From Pseudomonas marginalis (GTDB lineage Bacteria; Pseudomonadota; Gammaproteobacteria; Pseudomonadales; Pseudomonadaceae): a DNA stretch of 64,000 nt. Each line of letters opens with the position of its first letter. Position 1 is the stretch's first letter. This document shows, one piece after another, positions 1-7,542 of this stretch. Below the pieces are notes generated by a model. That model was given only the letters and a program-made list of their open reading frames with translations, was not told where the DNA came from and did no database searches. The position numbers and the translations under genes are program-made. The stretch is taken from positions 2,480,001 through 2,544,000 of the forward strand of contig NZ_VTFG01000001.1 of assembly GCF_008692035.1 (NCBI RefSeq), in the 5' to 3' direction.

Positions 1-933
1 GGCACCGAGATGGGCCAGGGCTTGAACACCAAGGTCGCGCAAGTGGTGGCCGAAGTGTTCCAGGTGGACATCGACCGCGTGCAGATCACCGCCACCAACA
101 CCGACAAGGTGCCCAACACCTCGCCGACCGCCGCGTCCAGCGGTGCGGACCTGAACGGCAAGGCCGCACAGAACGCCGCCGAAACCATCAAGCAACGCCT
201 GGTGGAATTCGCCGCGCGCAAGTACGACGTGAGCGAAGCGGATGTGGAATTTCATAACGGCCATGTGCGCGTGCGCGAGCAGATCCTGAGCTTTGAAGCG
301 CTGATTCAACAGGCGTATTTCGCCCAGGTCTCGCTGTCGAGCACCGGCTTCTACAAGACCCCGAAAATCTTCTACGACCGCAGCCAGGCCCGCGGTCGGC
401 CGTTCTACTACTTCGCCTTCGGCGCGGCGTGCTGCGAAGTGATCGTCGACACCCTGACCGGCGAATACAAGATGCTGCGCACCGACATCCTCCACGATGT
501 GGGCGCCTCACTGAACCCGGCCATCGACATCGGCCAGGTAGAAGGAGGCTTTATCCAGGGCATGGGCTGGCTGACCATGGAAGAGCTGGTGTGGAACAAC
601 AAGGGCAAGCTAGAGACCTGCGGCCCGGCCAGCTACAAGATCCCGGCGGTAGCCGACATGCCTTTGGATTTGCGTGTGAAGCTGGTGGAAAACCGCAAGA
701 ACCCGGAAGACACGGTGTTCCATTCCAAGGCCGTGGGTGAGCCACCGTTCATGCTCGGGATTGCCTCGTGGTGCGCGATCAAGGATGCGGTGGCGAGCCT
801 GGCTGATTATCGCCATCAGCCGAAGATCGATGCGCCGGCGACACCGGAGCGGGTGTTGTGGGGGTGTGAGCAGATGCGCAAGTTGCAGGCGGCGACAGCT
901 GTCGAGACTGAAACTGAAATGGCTTCGCTCTAG
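1..933 (+). CDS. xdhB: Xanthine dehydrogenase molybdopterin-binding subunit, C-terminal part (5' truncated)
   Basis: This is the last 310 residues of the large molybdenum-cofactor subunit of xanthine dehydrogenase, which oxidises hypoxanthine and xanthine to urate in the cytoplasm. The frame is open from base 1 and begins inside the conserved GTEMGQGLNTK segment of the Mo-cofactor domain, so the true start lies before the window. The GEPPFMLG segment near the C-terminus contains the conserved Glu of the molybdenum site in this family. It is followed after 37 bp by xdhC and then guaD, the usual purine-degradation order in Pseudomonas. Family identity is clear; only the upstream part is missing. 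Confidence 0.95.
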   Translation, partial: GTEMGQGLNTKVAQVVAEVFQVDIDRVQITATNTDKVPNTSPTAASSGADLNGKAAQNAAETIKQRLVEFAARKYDVSEADVEFHNGHVRVREQILSFEALIQQAYFAQVSLSSTGFYKTPKIFYDRSQARGRPFYYFAFGAACCEVIVDTLTGEYKMLRTDILHDVGASLNPAIDIGQVEGGFIQGMGWLTMEELVWNNKGKLETCGPASYKIPAVADMPLDLRVKLVENRKNPEDTVFHSKAVGEPPFMLGIASWCAIKDAVASLADYRHQPKIDAPATPERVLWGCEQMRKLQAATAVETETEMASL

Positions 934-970
934 ACCGATGACGGCCTGACAGACACCACAAGAGGTGACT

Positions 971-1813
971 ATGAACAACTGGATCAGCGCCCTCGCCGAC
1001 CTGCAGAACCAGGGTGAACCCTGCGTACTGGTGACCATCATCGAAGAGCTCGGCTCCACGCCGCGCAATGCCGGTTCGAAGATGGTGATCAGTGCCGCGC
1101 AGACCTTCGACACCATCGGCGGTGGGCACCTGGAATACAAGGCCATGCAGATCGCCCGCGACATGCTTGTGCGTGGCCAGCAGAACACCCATCTGGAGCG
1201 CTTCAGCCTCGGCGCCAGCCTGGGCCAGTGCTGTGGGGGCGTCACCGTGCTGCTGTTCGAACCCATGGGCCAGGTGCAGGCGCAGATCGCGGTGTTCGGC
1301 GCCGGCCATGTTGGCCGCGCGCTGGTGCCGTTGCTGGCGAGCCTGCCGTGCCGGGTGCGCTGGATCGATTCCCGCGAGCAGGAGTTTCCGGAACATATCC
1401 CCCAGGGCGTGCGTAAAATCATCAGCGAAGAGCCGGTGGACGAAATTGCCGACCTGCCGGTGGGCAGTTACTGCATCGTCATGACCCACAATCACGCGCT
1501 GGATCTGGAACTCACCGCCGCCCTGCTCAAGCGCAATGACTTCGCCTACTTCGGCCTGATCGGCTCCAAGACCAAACGCGTCAAGTTCGAACACCGCCTG
1601 CGCGATCGCGGCTTCGACGCCGCGCAGTTGCAACGCATGCGTTGCCCCATGGGCCTCAGCGAGGTGAAGGGCAAGTTGCCGGTGGAGATTGCCATCTCCA
1701 TCGCCGGCGAAATCATCGCCACTTATAACGCCAATTTCGGCCAGCACACCGCGAGCGCCGAACCCATTGCCAAATTGCTGCCGGCCTCGCGCCGCAGCCA
1801 AGCTATCAATTGA
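971..1813 (+). CDS. xdhC: Xanthine dehydrogenase accessory protein XdhC
   Basis: XdhC binds molybdenum cofactor, promotes its sulfuration and inserts it into XdhB. The 280-residue product has the XdhC N-terminal domain (residues about 10-100, with GGVTVLLFEP) and a C-terminal Rossmann domain starting at the glycine-rich FGAGHVGRALVP. The ATG at 971 is chosen because AGAGG lies just upstream and the protein then starts MNNWISALADLQ, as in other pseudomonads; a GTG six bases earlier is possible. It lies between xdhB and guaD, 7 bp from the latter, so co-transcription is likely. Confidence 0.93.
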   Translation: MNNWISALADLQNQGEPCVLVTIIEELGSTPRNAGSKMVISAAQTFDTIGGGHLEYKAMQIARDMLVRGQQNTHLERFSLGASLGQCCGGVTVLLFEPMGQVQAQIAVFGAGHVGRALVPLLASLPCRVRWIDSREQEFPEHIPQGVRKIISEEPVDEIADLPVGSYCIVMTHNHALDLELTAALLKRNDFAYFGLIGSKTKRVKFEHRLRDRGFDAAQLQRMRCPMGLSEVKGKLPVEIAISIAGEIIATYNANFGQHTASAEPIAKLLPASRRSQAIN

Positions 1814-1820
1814 GACGACC

Positions 1821-3125
1821 ATGCCTTTGACTCGCAAAGCCTACCGTGCCGCCCTCCTGCACAGCATCGCCGACCCCGCTGAAGTTGGGATCGAAGCCTC
1901 CTACGAGTATTTCGAAGACGGCCTGCTGGTGATCGAAAACGGCCGGATCAGCGCCGTGGGCCATGCCGGCGACCTGCTGCCGAGCTTGCCTGCCGACATC
2001 GACATCACCCATTACCAGGATGCGCTGATCATCCCCGGCCTGATCGACACCCATATCCACCTGCCGCAGACCGGCATGGTCGGCGCGTATGGCGAGCAGT
2101 TGCTGGACTGGCTCAACACCTACACCTTCCCGTGCGAAAGCCAGTTCGCCGACAAGGCCCACGCCGAAGAAGTCGCAGGCATTTTTATCAAGGAACTGCT
2201 GCGCAACGGCACCACCACCGCACTGGTGTTCGGCAGTGTGCATCCGCAGTCGGTGAACGCATTCTTTGAGGCGGCGGAAAAACTCGACCTGCGCATGATC
2301 GCCGGCAAGGTGATGATGGATCGCAACGCCCCGGACTACCTCACCGACACCGCCGAATCCGGCTACCAGCAAAGCAAGGCACTGATCGAACGCTGGCACG
2401 GCAAAGGCCGCCTGCACTACGCGGTCACCCCGCGTTTTGCGCCGACCAGCACGCCGGAGCAATTGGCGTTGGCCGGGCAACTGCTGGGCGAGTACCCGGA
2501 CCTGTACATGCAGACGCACATCAGTGAGAACAAGCAGGAAGTCGAGTGGGTGAAGGCGCTGTTTCCGGAGCGCAACGGCTATCTGGATGTGTACGACCAC
2601 TACAAGCTGCTGGGCGAGCGCTCGGTGTTTGCCCACGGCGTGCACCTGTGTGATGACGAGTGCGCACGGTTGGCGGAGACGGGGTCGGCGGTGGCGTTCT
2701 GTCCGACCTCGAACCTCTTCCTCGGCAGCGGCCTGTTCAACCTGCCGATGGCCGAGAAACACAAGCTGAATGTCGGCCTGGGCACCGATGTGGGTGGCGG
2801 CACCAGTTTCTCGCTGCTGCAAACCTTGAACGAAGCCTACAAGGTCATGCAACTGCAGGGCGCGCGGTTGAGCCCCTTCAAGTCACTGTACCTGGCTACC
2901 CTGGGCGGTGCGCGGGCGCTGCGCCTGGAAGACAAGATCGGCACGCTGCAGCCGGGCACCGATGCCGACTTCCTGGTGCTGGACTACAACGCCACGCCGC
3001 TGCTGAGCTATCGCTTGAAGCAAGCCAATAACATTGCCGAGACGTTGTTCGTGTTGATGACCCTGGGGGATGATCGGACGGTGTTGCAGACTTACGCTGC
3101 CGGCCAACTCGTGCACCAACGCTGA
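1821..3125 (+). CDS. guaD: Guanine deaminase
   Basis: This amidohydrolase of 434 residues deaminates guanine to xanthine, which feeds the xanthine dehydrogenase encoded just upstream. Visible metal-site motifs are HIHLPQ (first metal-binding His pair), HISENKQE in the middle and GTDVGGG near the C-terminus, in the order typical of GuaD. Length fits the family. The start ATG follows the xdhC stop by 7 bp, so translation is probably coupled. A palindromic repeat follows the stop and separates it from the convergent regulator gene. Confidence 0.95.
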   Translation: MPLTRKAYRAALLHSIADPAEVGIEASYEYFEDGLLVIENGRISAVGHAGDLLPSLPADIDITHYQDALIIPGLIDTHIHLPQTGMVGAYGEQLLDWLNTYTFPCESQFADKAHAEEVAGIFIKELLRNGTTTALVFGSVHPQSVNAFFEAAEKLDLRMIAGKVMMDRNAPDYLTDTAESGYQQSKALIERWHGKGRLHYAVTPRFAPTSTPEQLALAGQLLGEYPDLYMQTHISENKQEVEWVKALFPERNGYLDVYDHYKLLGERSVFAHGVHLCDDECARLAETGSAVAFCPTSNLFLGSGLFNLPMAEKHKLNVGLGTDVGGGTSFSLLQTLNEAYKVMQLQGARLSPFKSLYLATLGGARALRLEDKIGTLQPGTDADFLVLDYNATPLLSYRLKQANNIAETLFVLMTLGDDRTVLQTYAAGQLVHQR

Positions 3126-3146
3126 TCTGCGCCACGACACAAAACA

Positions 3147-3241
3147 AATGTGGGAGGGGGCTTGCTCCCGATAGCGGCGGATCAGGCACTTAATTCAGTG
3201 ACTGACACTCTGCCATCGGGGGCAAGCCCCCTCCCACATTT
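3147..3241. repeat. REP/REPIN-type palindromic repeat
   Basis: Two inverted copies of a sequence with core TGTGGGAGGGGGCTTGC are separated by a roughly 50-base spacer, between the convergent guaD and gntR genes. The same element recurs in this window at 32176, 39408, 41023, 44936, 55088 and 59630. This is the structure of REP doublets (REPINs), which are abundant in P. fluorescens. The right arm ends in a T run and may also terminate transcription. Confidence 0.85.
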
Positions 3242-3252
3242 TTTAATCGGGT

Positions 3253-4017
3253 TTACAGCTTGACCGAAGAACGACCCGGCTTCTTGGTCTGCAACAGATG
3301 CGAGAACACCGCATGCAAATCATCCGACGCACTTTCCTCGTCGAGGTTGAGCTTGCTGTCGATATGATCCATGTGATGCATCATCAAGTTCACCGCCAAC
3401 GCCGCGTCCCGTGCTTCGATCGCATCGATCAGTTGGGTGTGCTCATCGTAGGAACAGTGCGAGCGGTTGCCGCTTTCGTACTGAGCGATGATCAACGAGG
3501 TCTGGGACACCAGGCTGCGCTGGAAGCTGATCAGCGGCGCGTTTTTCGCGGCTTCGGCCAGCTTGAGGTGGAATTCGCCGGAGAGGCGGATGCCCGCTCC
3601 GCGATCACCGCGGGAGAAGCTGTCGCGCTCGTCGTTGACCATCTGGCGCAGTTCGGCCAGTTGCTCGGCGGTGGCGTGCTGCACTGCCAGCTCGGTGATC
3701 GCTCGCTCTACCAGGCGCCGGGCCAGGAACACCTGGCGTGCTTCTTCCACGCTTGGGCTCGCCACCACCGCGCCACGATTGGGCCGCAGCAACACCACGC
3801 CTTCATGGGCCAGGCGCGACAGCGCGCGGCGAATGATAGTGCGGCTGACGCCGAAGATTTCGCCCAGTGCCTCTTCGCTCAATTTGGTACCGGGTGCCAG
3901 GCGCTGCTCGAGGATCGCCTCGAAGATATGCGCGTAGACGATATCGTCCTGGGTTCCGCTGCGACCGGCCTTGCCGGCTCGCGGTTGTTTCTTGAGAGGT
4001 TGCAACTGTTCGTTCAT
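3253..4017 (-). CDS. GntR-family (FCD) transcriptional regulator
   Basis: This is a 254-residue regulator with an N-terminal winged helix (LSEEALGEIFGVSRTIIRRALSRL, split by the recognition helix near residue 60) and a C-terminal all-helical FCD ligand-binding domain. FCD proteins bind short palindromes and sense small carboxylates or related metabolites. Its position between guaD (convergent) and a BenE-like permease gene (divergent) suggests control of purine or aromatic compound use. A candidate operator, TTGTACACAA, lies upstream. ATG 4017 is preferred; a GTG at 4023 is in frame. The ligand cannot be told from sequence. Confidence 0.88.
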   Translation of the reverse strand: MNEQLQPLKKQPRAGKAGRSGTQDDIVYAHIFEAILEQRLAPGTKLSEEALGEIFGVSRTIIRRALSRLAHEGVVLLRPNRGAVVASPSVEEARQVFLARRLVERAITELAVQHATAEQLAELRQMVNDERDSFSRGDRGAGIRLSGEFHLKLAEAAKNAPLISFQRSLVSQTSLIIAQYESGNRSHCSYDEHTQLIDAIEARDAALAVNLMMHHMDHIDSKLNLDEESASDDLHAVFSHLLQTKKPGRSSVKL

Positions 4018-4124
4018 GGGCACTCGGGTAGGGAGAACGGCGGCGAATTAACGGTAATACGGCAACTTTAAGGTAATACGGCAACACGGGGTCGCTGGCA
4101 AGTATCACCTAAAAACAGCGCACA

Positions 4125-4134
4125 TTGTACACAA
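4125..4134. promoter_or_regulatory. Candidate FCD-type operator in divergent intergenic region
   Basis: TTGTACACAA is a near-palindrome (TTGT-N2-ACAA) between the divergent gntR and benE-like genes. FCD-subfamily regulators commonly bind such sites. A related site, TTGTATACAA, is found upstream of the NCS1 permease gene at 55466. Assignment to the adjacent regulator is inference. Confidence 0.4.
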
Positions 4135-4262
4135 CCCACTGCGCCAACACACTGTACGGCTGTTTGCGGTGCCGTCTGTATTGCAATGAGTCGTTACGTT
4201 TGAGTTTAGGCTTGAATCTGCGCCGTCACCGGCAAACACCCAGGTAAAAGGAACACCTCTCC

Positions 4263-5453
4263 ATGACCGACGCCACCCAAGCGCCCTTGCGCCCGCTGGC
4301 CGACACTTCTGCCTCCGCCGTTGTCGCCGGCTTTATCGCCATGATGACCGGCTATACCAGCTCCCTGGTGCTGATGTTCCAGGCCGGCCAGGCGGCCGGC
4401 TTGACCACGGCGCAGATTTCTTCGTGGATCTGGGCGATTTCCATCGGCATGGCGGTCTGCAGCATCGGCCTGTCCCTGCGCTACCGCACGCCGATCACCA
4501 TTGCCTGGTCCACCCCCGGCGCGGCGCTGTTGATCACCAGCCTGGGCGGTGTGAGTTACGGCGAGGCCATCGGCGCCTACATCACCTGCGCGGTGCTGGT
4601 GACGCTCTGCGGGCTCACCGGCAGCTTTGAAAAACTGGTCAAGCGTATCCCTGCGTCGTTGGCGGCCGCGTTGCTGGCGGGGATCCTGTTCAAGATCGGC
4701 AGCGAGATTTTCGTCGCTGCGCAGCATCGCACCGGCCTGGTCCTGGGGATGTTTTTCACCTACCTGATCATCAAGCGTCTGTCGCCACGCTACGCGGTAC
4801 TGGCCGCCCTGATGATCGGTACCCTGCTGTCGGCGCTGATGGGCTTGCTGGACTTCAGCGGTTTCCACCTGGAAGTGGCGACGCCGGTATGGACGACGCC
4901 GCACTTCTCGTTGGCGGCAACCATCAGTATCGGGATTCCGTTGTTCGTGGTGGCGATGACCTCGCAGAACATGCCCGGCGTCGCCGTACTGCGGGCCGAT
5001 GGCTATAACGTGCCGGCCTCGCCGCTGATCACCGCCACCGGCCTGGCCTCGCTGGTGCTGGCGCCCTTTGGCTCCCACGGCATCAACCTGGCGGCGATCA
5101 GCGCAGCGATCTGCACCGGCCCCCATGCCCATGAAGACCGTAATAAACGCTACACTGCCGCCGTATGGTGCGGGGTGTTCTACGGGATAGCCGGGGTGTT
5201 CGGCGCAACACTGGCGGCACTGTTCGCAGCCTTGCCCAAGGAACTGGTGCTGTCGATTGCGGCCTTGGCCTTGTTTGGCTCGATCATCAATGGCTTGAGT
5301 ATCGCCATGAATGAGCCGAAGGAACGGGAAGCGGCGCTGATCACCTTTATGGTCACCGCGTCAGGCTTGACGTTGTTTTCCATCGGCTCGGCGTTCTGGG
5401 GGATTGTGGCGGGGGTGTTGACGCTGCTGATTCTGAATTGGCGCAAGGCATAA
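4263..5453 (+). CDS. BenE-family (benzoate/H+ symporter-like) permease
   Basis: This 396-residue inner-membrane protein has about 11-12 hydrophobic segments. The N-terminal segments FIAMMTGYTSSLVLMFQAGQ and the TPITIAWSTPGAALL stretch are characteristic of BenE transporters. BenE homologues import benzoate with protons, but the family is wide. No benzoate catabolic gene is nearby; purine catabolism genes are, so the substrate may differ. It is divergent from a GntR regulator that probably controls it, and a strong terminator follows. Confidence 0.85.
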   Translation: MTDATQAPLRPLADTSASAVVAGFIAMMTGYTSSLVLMFQAGQAAGLTTAQISSWIWAISIGMAVCSIGLSLRYRTPITIAWSTPGAALLITSLGGVSYGEAIGAYITCAVLVTLCGLTGSFEKLVKRIPASLAAALLAGILFKIGSEIFVAAQHRTGLVLGMFFTYLIIKRLSPRYAVLAALMIGTLLSALMGLLDFSGFHLEVATPVWTTPHFSLAATISIGIPLFVVAMTSQNMPGVAVLRADGYNVPASPLITATGLASLVLAPFGSHGINLAAISAAICTGPHAHEDRNKRYTAAVWCGVFYGIAGVFGATLAALFAALPKELVLSIAALALFGSIINGLSIAMNEPKEREAALITFMVTASGLTLFSIGSAFWGIVAGVLTLLILNWRKA

Positions 5454-5485
5454 AAAAACGGCGACCCTCAGGTCGCCGTTTTTTT
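5452..5485. terminator. Bidirectional intrinsic terminator
   Basis: A perfect 8-bp stem (CGGCGACC / GGTCGCCG) with loop CTCA is flanked by seven A on the left and seven T on the right. It therefore works for both the benE-like gene (rightward) and the convergent yggL-like gene (leftward). Confidence 0.92.
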
Positions 5486-5490
5486 CAGTA

Positions 5491-5835
5491 TCACTTAGCC
5501 GCGTTGATCGGCTTTTCCGGATACCACACGTCCAGCAGCGGGCTGACTTCAGCCTTGGTCAGCTCGGAACGGGTTTTCAGCCAGGCTTCGACGGCAGCAC
5601 GCTGCTCTTCGGAGACCGAGCCACGCTTCTGCAGGCAAACCAGACCGTAGTCGTCGCCGCCGACATAGCCCAGGCCGTTGGCTTCCATGGCTTCTTTGAT
5701 GAATGCTTCGAGGAAAGCGTCGATAGCTTCTTCACTCAGGCCTTCTTTGAAGTCCAGGTTCAGTTCGAAACCCAGCTCTTGAAATTCATCAACGCACAGT
5801 TTTTTGCGCAGACGCTGGGAACGGTTAGTCGCCAT
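5491..5835 (-). CDS. YggL-family 50S ribosome-binding protein (DUF469)
   Basis: This small acidic protein of 114 residues contains the family signature RSQRLRKKLCVDEFQELGF near the N-terminus and WYPEKPIN near the C-terminus. E. coli YggL binds the 50S ribosomal subunit and influences assembly or translation. The ATG at 5835 (MATNRSQR) is chosen over an ATG at 5850 because it matches family N-termini. It stands alone, with its own terminator shared with the benE-like gene. Confidence 0.88.
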   Translation of the reverse strand: MATNRSQRLRKKLCVDEFQELGFELNLDFKEGLSEEAIDAFLEAFIKEAMEANGLGYVGGDDYGLVCLQKRGSVSEEQRAAVEAWLKTRSELTKAEVSPLLDVWYPEKPINAAK

Positions 5836-6072
5836 TGGAACAATCCTCATAAGTAATAACGGGCGGCACTTTAGCAGTTTAAGACGACGATTGCCCGACT
5901 CTCTGGGACAGGCGGCCGTTTGCTGTTAAAAAAACGCCAATTACCAGCTATCGTTCAGCTACAAGTGCCTTCACCTTGGGGCATAATGCCGACACTTTCA
6001 TGACCATTGAGGGAATTTTCCTATCTACCCCTCGCCTTTTTCACCCTCCTCAGCAGTAGGGTTTTACTTCTT

Positions 6073-7533
6073 ATGATCAAATCTTTGCGTCCATTGCTAC
6101 TCGCCAGTTTTCTCCTGCCACTGGCCTTTTCCACCTCCGCTGCCCCGATCAATAACACCCTGCCCCCGAACGTCCAGCAGGCACTCGCCAAAGCCAAGCT
6201 GCAAAACACTGCGCTGTCCCTGGTGATGATCCCGCTGAACGGCCCCGGCACCCCCACGGTATTCAACGCCGACGTCTCGGTAAACCCGGCTTCCACCATG
6301 AAACTGGTCACCACCTATGCGGCCCTGGAAATGCTCGGCCCCAACCACCAGTGGAAAACCGAGTTCTACACCGACGGCACCCTCAGCGGTGGCGTGTTGC
6401 ACGGCAACCTGTACCTCAAGGGCGGCGGCGACCCCAAGCTGAACATGGAAAAACTCTGGCTGCTGATGCGCGACCTGCGGGCCAATGGCGTGCAGCAAGT
6501 CACCGGTGACCTGGTGCTGGACCGCAGTTTCTTCAACCAGCCGCAGTTGCCGGAATTCAATGATGACGGCAACGACGAGAACAAACCGTTCCTGGTCAAG
6601 CCCGACGCCCTGCTGGTCAACCTCAAGGCCCTGCGCTTTGTGACCCGTAACGATTCGGGCCGCGTGCTCGTCTCGGTCGAGCCGCCGATTGCCAGCATCC
6701 GCATCGACAACCAGGTCAAGGCCTCCAACGCCAAGCAGTGCACCGGCGACGTACGCTACAACCCGGTCACAGGCGCCGATGGCAGTATGACGGTCACCGT
6801 CAGCGGCCAATTGGCCGATGGCTGCAGCTCGCAGACTTATCTGTCGTTGCTGGACCACGCCACCTACACCGCCGGTGCGGTGCGGGCGATCTGGCAGGAA
6901 CTGGGCGGCACCATCCAGGGCCGCGATATCCAGGCGCCGGTGCCCAAGGATGCCAAGGTCCTGGCCCGCGCCTTTTCGCCGGACCTGGCGGAAATCATCC
7001 GTGACATCAACAAATACAGTAACAACACCATGGCCCAGCAGTTGTTCCTGAGCCTGGGCGCGCAGTTTCGCAACGATGCCGACGGCGACGATGCCAAGGC
7101 CGCGCAACGTGTGGTGCGCCAGTGGCTGGCGAAAAAAGGCATCACCGCGCCACACCTGGTGATGGAGAACGGTTCGGGCCTGTCCCGTGCCGAGCGGGTC
7201 AGCGCCCGCGAAATGGCCGCCATGCTCCAAGCCGCCTGGAAAAGCCCCTACGCTGCGGAATACATCAGCTCGATGCCGATCGCCGGCACCGACGGCACCA
7301 TGCGTAAACGCCTGAAGACCACGGCCATGCGCGGCGAGGCCCACGTCAAGACCGGTACCTTGAACACCGTGCGCGCCATTGCCGGGTTCAGCCGCGACAA
7401 CAATGGCAACACCTGGGCGGTGGTGGCGATCCTCAACGATCCGAAGCCGTGGGGCGCGTCGTCGGTGCTGGACCAGGTGCTGCTGGATCTGTACCGCCAG
7501 CCAAAACTGGCGGCGGCAGCTCCCGTCCTATAG
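6073..7533 (+). CDS. dacB: D-alanyl-D-alanine carboxypeptidase/endopeptidase (PBP4 type)
   Basis: This periplasmic low-molecular-weight penicillin-binding protein (peptidase S13 family, 486 residues) trims or cleaves peptidoglycan cross-links. It has a signal peptide of about 24 residues (cleavage near STSAA-PIN), the active-site SxxK tetrad Ser74-Thr-Met-Lys77, the SNN motif at 316-318 and KTG at 426-428, all in the order required. The ATG at 6073 is preferred over upstream in-frame starts because it directly precedes a good signal sequence. Spacing between motifs indicates the large inserted domain typical of PBP4. Confidence 0.93.
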   Translation: MIKSLRPLLLASFLLPLAFSTSAAPINNTLPPNVQQALAKAKLQNTALSLVMIPLNGPGTPTVFNADVSVNPASTMKLVTTYAALEMLGPNHQWKTEFYTDGTLSGGVLHGNLYLKGGGDPKLNMEKLWLLMRDLRANGVQQVTGDLVLDRSFFNQPQLPEFNDDGNDENKPFLVKPDALLVNLKALRFVTRNDSGRVLVSVEPPIASIRIDNQVKASNAKQCTGDVRYNPVTGADGSMTVTVSGQLADGCSSQTYLSLLDHATYTAGAVRAIWQELGGTIQGRDIQAPVPKDAKVLARAFSPDLAEIIRDINKYSNNTMAQQLFLSLGAQFRNDADGDDAKAAQRVVRQWLAKKGITAPHLVMENGSGLSRAERVSAREMAAMLQAAWKSPYAAEYISSMPIAGTDGTMRKRLKTTAMRGEAHVKTGTLNTVRAIAGFSRDNNGNTWAVVAILNDPKPWGASSVLDQVLLDLYRQPKLAAAAPVL

Positions 7534-7542
7534 GAGCGAGCG

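Noticed and set aside
3147..3241. Repeated palindromes considered as CRISPR or transposon ends
   Set aside because: Copies are scattered singly between genes with no spacer array and no transposase; REP/REPIN structure explains them.
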